This document shows, piece by piece, positions 5,986-8,262 of a stretch of 8,262 nt of DNA; the stretch's first letter is position 1; each line of letters opens with the position of its first letter. The notes beneath the pieces were generated by a model, which made no database searches, was not told where the DNA came from, and saw nothing but the letters and a program-made list of their open reading frames with translations. Origin of the DNA: Propionivibrio sp. Lineage in GTDB: Bacteria; Pseudomonadota; Gammaproteobacteria; Burkholderiales; Rhodocyclaceae. Where the stretch lies: NCBI GenBank assembly GCA_003249625.1, contig QKII01000274.1, forward strand, positions 1 to 8,262, in the 5' to 3' direction. The translations under genes and the position numbers were made by a program.

Positions 5986-7080
5986 ATGGGTGCCAACAAT
6001 GACCAAATGCTTGCACTGATCAACCACGGACCGAAAGACTTTCGCTTGGAGAAGGTCTCCCGCCCGAAACCCAGGGCCAACGAGCTCCTCATATCGATCG
6101 GCGCCTGCGGCATTTGTGCCGGCGACGACAAATGCCACGCCGGCGCGGCCATGTTCTGGGGCGGCCCGGAAGGCATCGATCCGTGGGTCAAGACGCCGGT
6201 CGTGCCTGGACACGAGTTTTTCGGTACGGTCGTCGAGGCCGGCGAAGGCGCGCTCGAACACTTCGACGTGAAGCTCGGCGACCGCGTCATCGCAGAGCAG
6301 ATCGTCCCCTGCGGCAAATGCCGTTTCTGCAAGAGCGGCAAGTACTGGATGTGCGAAGTGCACAACATCTTTGGCTTCCAGAAGGAAGTGGCCGAGGGCG
6401 GCATGTCCGAATACATGCTTTTCCCGCCCACCTCGCTCGTACACAAGATCCCGGACAGCCTGACTGCGGAAGACGCGTCGATCATCGAACCGCTGGCTTG
6501 CGCGATTCATACGGTCAATCGCGGTGACATCGGTCTCGAAGACGTGGTCGTGATCGCCGGTGCGGGTCCGCTCGGCCTGTTCATGGTGCAGGTTGCCCAC
6601 CTCAAGACACCGAAGAAGCTGATTGTCGTCGATCCGGTCGATGAGCGTCTTGAGCTCGCCAAGACCTACGGTGCCGATTTGGTCATCAACCCGACCAAGG
6701 AAGACGCCATCGCGAAGGTCAAGGCCCTTACCGGAGGTTACGGCTGTGACGTGTATATTGAAGCGACGGGCAACCCGGTTGGCGTGACGCAAGGCCTGGA
6801 AATGATCCGCAAGCTCGGTCGCTTCGTCGAGTTCTCGGTCTTCGGCAAGGAAACGACGACCGACTGGTCAGTTGTAGGCGATCGCAAGGAACTCGACATC
6901 CGCGGCGCGCACCTCTCGCCGTATACTTATCCGGTGGCGATCGATCTCCTCGAGCGTGGCCTGGTTACCTCCAAGGGCATCGTGACGCATAGCTACAAGC
7001 TTTCCGACTGGAAAGCCGCATTTGAATGCGCGCATTCAGTCGAGTCGATCAAGGTACTGATCGTGCCGGATGCGGAGTGA
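5986..7080 (+). CDS. Zinc-dependent medium-chain polyol dehydrogenase, erythritol/L-threitol dehydrogenase-like
   Basis: The 364-residue protein is a zinc medium-chain dehydrogenase. Catalytic zinc ligands are visible as C44 (in GICAGDD) and the GHE motif H76/E77; the structural zinc site is C109, C112, C115 and C123. The Rossmann motif is GAGPLG (192-197). D216 at the end of the second strand (LIVVD) predicts NAD+ rather than NADP+. The segment after C44, K-C-HAGAAMFWGG, together with EQIVPC and the GGYG-DVYIEATG region, resembles the erythritol/L-threitol dehydrogenase group (EltD of Mycobacterium smegmatis, recalled, not searched). It likely oxidises an imported polyol to a ketose, which the next gene's kinase would phosphorylate 25 bp downstream. 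Other polyols such as xylitol or arabinitol remain possible. Family assignment is firm; the substrate is tentative. Confidence 0.9.
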   Translation: MGANNDQMLALINHGPKDFRLEKVSRPKPRANELLISIGACGICAGDDKCHAGAAMFWGGPEGIDPWVKTPVVPGHEFFGTVVEAGEGALEHFDVKLGDRVIAEQIVPCGKCRFCKSGKYWMCEVHNIFGFQKEVAEGGMSEYMLFPPTSLVHKIPDSLTAEDASIIEPLACAIHTVNRGDIGLEDVVVIAGAGPLGLFMVQVAHLKTPKKLIVVDPVDERLELAKTYGADLVINPTKEDAIAKVKALTGGYGCDVYIEATGNPVGVTQGLEMIRKLGRFVEFSVFGKETTTDWSVVGDRKELDIRGAHLSPYTYPVAIDLLERGLVTSKGIVTHSYKLSDWKAAFECAHSVESIKVLIVPDAE

Positions 7081-7094
7081 TCAGATACTGAAAC

Positions 7095-7099
7095 AGGAG
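7095..7099 (+). promoter_or_regulatory. Ribosome binding site fixing a GTG start
   Basis: AGGAG lies 6 bases before GTG 7106. No ATG is available at the position where the family's N-terminus begins, so this site decides the start of the downstream kinase. Confidence 0.75.
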
Positions 7100-7105
7100 A
7101 AGTGA

Positions 7106-8262
7106 GTGGCACATTTCATCGGTGTGGATATCGGCGGCACGGTCATCAAGAGCGGGTTGTACGATGAGCATGGGCAGGAGAAGGCCGTCGCGGCGCAGTC
7201 CGAGGCGGCAATCGTGCCGCAGATCGGCTGGAGCGAACGTGATATGCGGACGATGTGGCAGTCGGTTTGTGCCACCGTACGCAAGGTGCTGGCAGACAGC
7301 GGCGTTTCGCCGGCCGACGTCCGCGGGGTCAGCTTCTCCGCGCACGGCAAGGGGCTCTACGCCGTCGATCAGGCGGGTGATCCGGTGCGGAACGGCATCA
7401 TTTCGTCCGACAACCGCGCGTTACCTCTGGTCCGTCGATGGAAGGAGGGGGGGAGCGACAAGGCTGCGTATCCGTACGCTTTCCAGCAGGTGTGGGCGGG
7501 ACATCCCGTCTCCCTGCTGGCCTGGTTGAAGGAAAACGAGGCCGAGTCGTACGGCCGGATCCATCGCATCCTGATGGCGCACGACTGGATTCGCTACAAG
7601 TTGACCGGCGAGTTTGGAGCCGAGGTGACGAATATCTCCGGCAGCAATCTCTTCAATGTCGATCGTGGCGCATACGAACCGGAACTGCTCCGCCTGTTCG
7701 GTATCGAAGAAATGTCCGGCTGCACTGCGCCGGTGATCGGTTCAACTGAAAGCATCGCCGGCGTCTCTAAGCGTGCAGCGGAGGAAACCGGCTTGTTGCC
7801 GGGGACGCCGGTTTATGGCGGCTTCTTCGATGTGGTCTCGGCGGCCGTTTGTGCCGGGCTCGCCGATTCGCGTCAGATCAACGTGGTCATGGGTACCTGG
7901 ACCATTTCGACCTGGGTGACCGACCAGATTGTTGGGGATGACTACCCCTATACGTGGGGGCGCTATTGCATCCCCGATCGCTACTTCGTGCACGAGGGCA
8001 GCCCGACATCGGCATCGAATCTAGACTGGTTCGTGCGCAACTTCATGGCCGGGGTCGAGCAGCCTTTCCAGCGCTGCGACGAGATGGTCGCTTCACTGAA
8101 AAAGGGCGGGAGCGCCGTCCAGTTCCTGCCGTACCTTTTTGCCTCGAATCTCGGCGACAACCTTTCTTCGGGTTTTTACGGACTGGCCAACGCGCATGGT
8201 CTGCCGGATCTTGTGCAGGCCGTCTATGAGGGTATCTGCTTCGCCCAGCATGCGCATCTCGA
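7106..8262 (+). CDS. FGGY-family carbohydrate kinase, L-xylulose kinase-like (3' truncated by window)
   Basis: Translation from GTG 7106 is open to the window end: 385 codons of a protein whose family is about 480-500 residues. It parallels E. coli LyxK closely: FIGVDIGGTVIKSGLYD (4-20, conserved D8), GWSERDM, FSAHGKGLYAVD (H80), GIISSDNRA (D102), AGHPVSLLAWLKE, MAHDWIRYKLTGEF, the catalytic-base region GGFFDVVSAAVCAG (D242), and the phosphate-loop equivalent MGTW (263-265) followed by HEGSPTSASNLDWF. All key residues match, in contrast to the degenerate homologue at 634-2100. It probably phosphorylates the ketose made by the dehydrogenase 25 bp upstream, L-xylulose or a related L-ketose such as erythrulose. 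The LyxK comparison is from memory. The remaining C-terminal part, including the second nucleotide-binding motif, lies outside the window. Confidence 0.92.
   Translation, partial: MAHFIGVDIGGTVIKSGLYDEHGQEKAVAAQSEAAIVPQIGWSERDMRTMWQSVCATVRKVLADSGVSPADVRGVSFSAHGKGLYAVDQAGDPVRNGIISSDNRALPLVRRWKEGGSDKAAYPYAFQQVWAGHPVSLLAWLKENEAESYGRIHRILMAHDWIRYKLTGEFGAEVTNISGSNLFNVDRGAYEPELLRLFGIEEMSGCTAPVIGSTESIAGVSKRAAEETGLLPGTPVYGGFFDVVSAAVCAGLADSRQINVVMGTWTISTWVTDQIVGDDYPYTWGRYCIPDRYFVHEGSPTSASNLDWFVRNFMAGVEQPFQRCDEMVASLKKGGSAVQFLPYLFASNLGDNLSSGFYGLANAHGLPDLVQAVYEGICFAQHAHL

Noticed and set aside
5953..6792. Minus-strand open frame opposite the dehydrogenase gene
   Set aside because: Antisense shadow with no family features; the + strand gene has complete zinc and Rossmann motifs.
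1..8262. CRISPR arrays, tRNA or rRNA genes, insertion sequences, phage or defence genes
   Set aside because: No repeat-spacer pattern, no RNA gene signature, no transposase or integrase frame and no terminal inverted repeats were seen.

Overview
The window is GC-rich bacterial DNA in which every supportable gene lies on the + strand. It reads as one carbohydrate (probably polyol) uptake-and-catabolism locus, cut at both ends. A Sec-type signal peptide on a solute-binding protein, an RbsABC-type importer and the codon bias all suit a Gram-negative proteobacterium, perhaps an alpha- or betaproteobacterium. I cannot name the genus from sequence alone.

Layout: (1) 1-614, the C-terminal part of an AraC-family regulator whose start lies outside the window. 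(2) 634-2100, 19 bp downstream, a full-length homologue of xylulokinase (FGGY family) in which essentially every catalytic and ligand-binding motif has been replaced, so it looks like a pseudokinase. (3) 2101-2340, a 240-bp regulatory gap with two related palindromes and a triple CAGTAG direct repeat. (4) 2341-5885, a CUT2/ribose-type ABC importer: periplasmic binding protein, 142-bp spacer with two strong hairpins, double-ABC ATPase, permease. (5) 5986-7080, a zinc-dependent medium-chain dehydrogenase resembling erythritol/L-threitol dehydrogenases. (6) 7106 to the window end, an FGGY kinase closely resembling L-xylulose kinase (LyxK) with its active-site residues intact. It starts with GTG and runs off the end.

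Inferred working model: the importer brings in a polyol or sugar, the NAD-type dehydrogenase oxidises it to a ketose, and the LyxK-like kinase phosphorylates that ketose. The regulator and pseudokinase form a separate upstream unit that may sense the sugar or its phosphate and control the promoter in the 240-bp gap. The substrate is not proven; tetritols (erythritol, L-threitol) or pentitols leading to L-xylulose are the leading candidates.

The most unusual element is the intact but catalytically dead xylulokinase homologue next to the regulator, in the same locus as an apparently active FGGY kinase.
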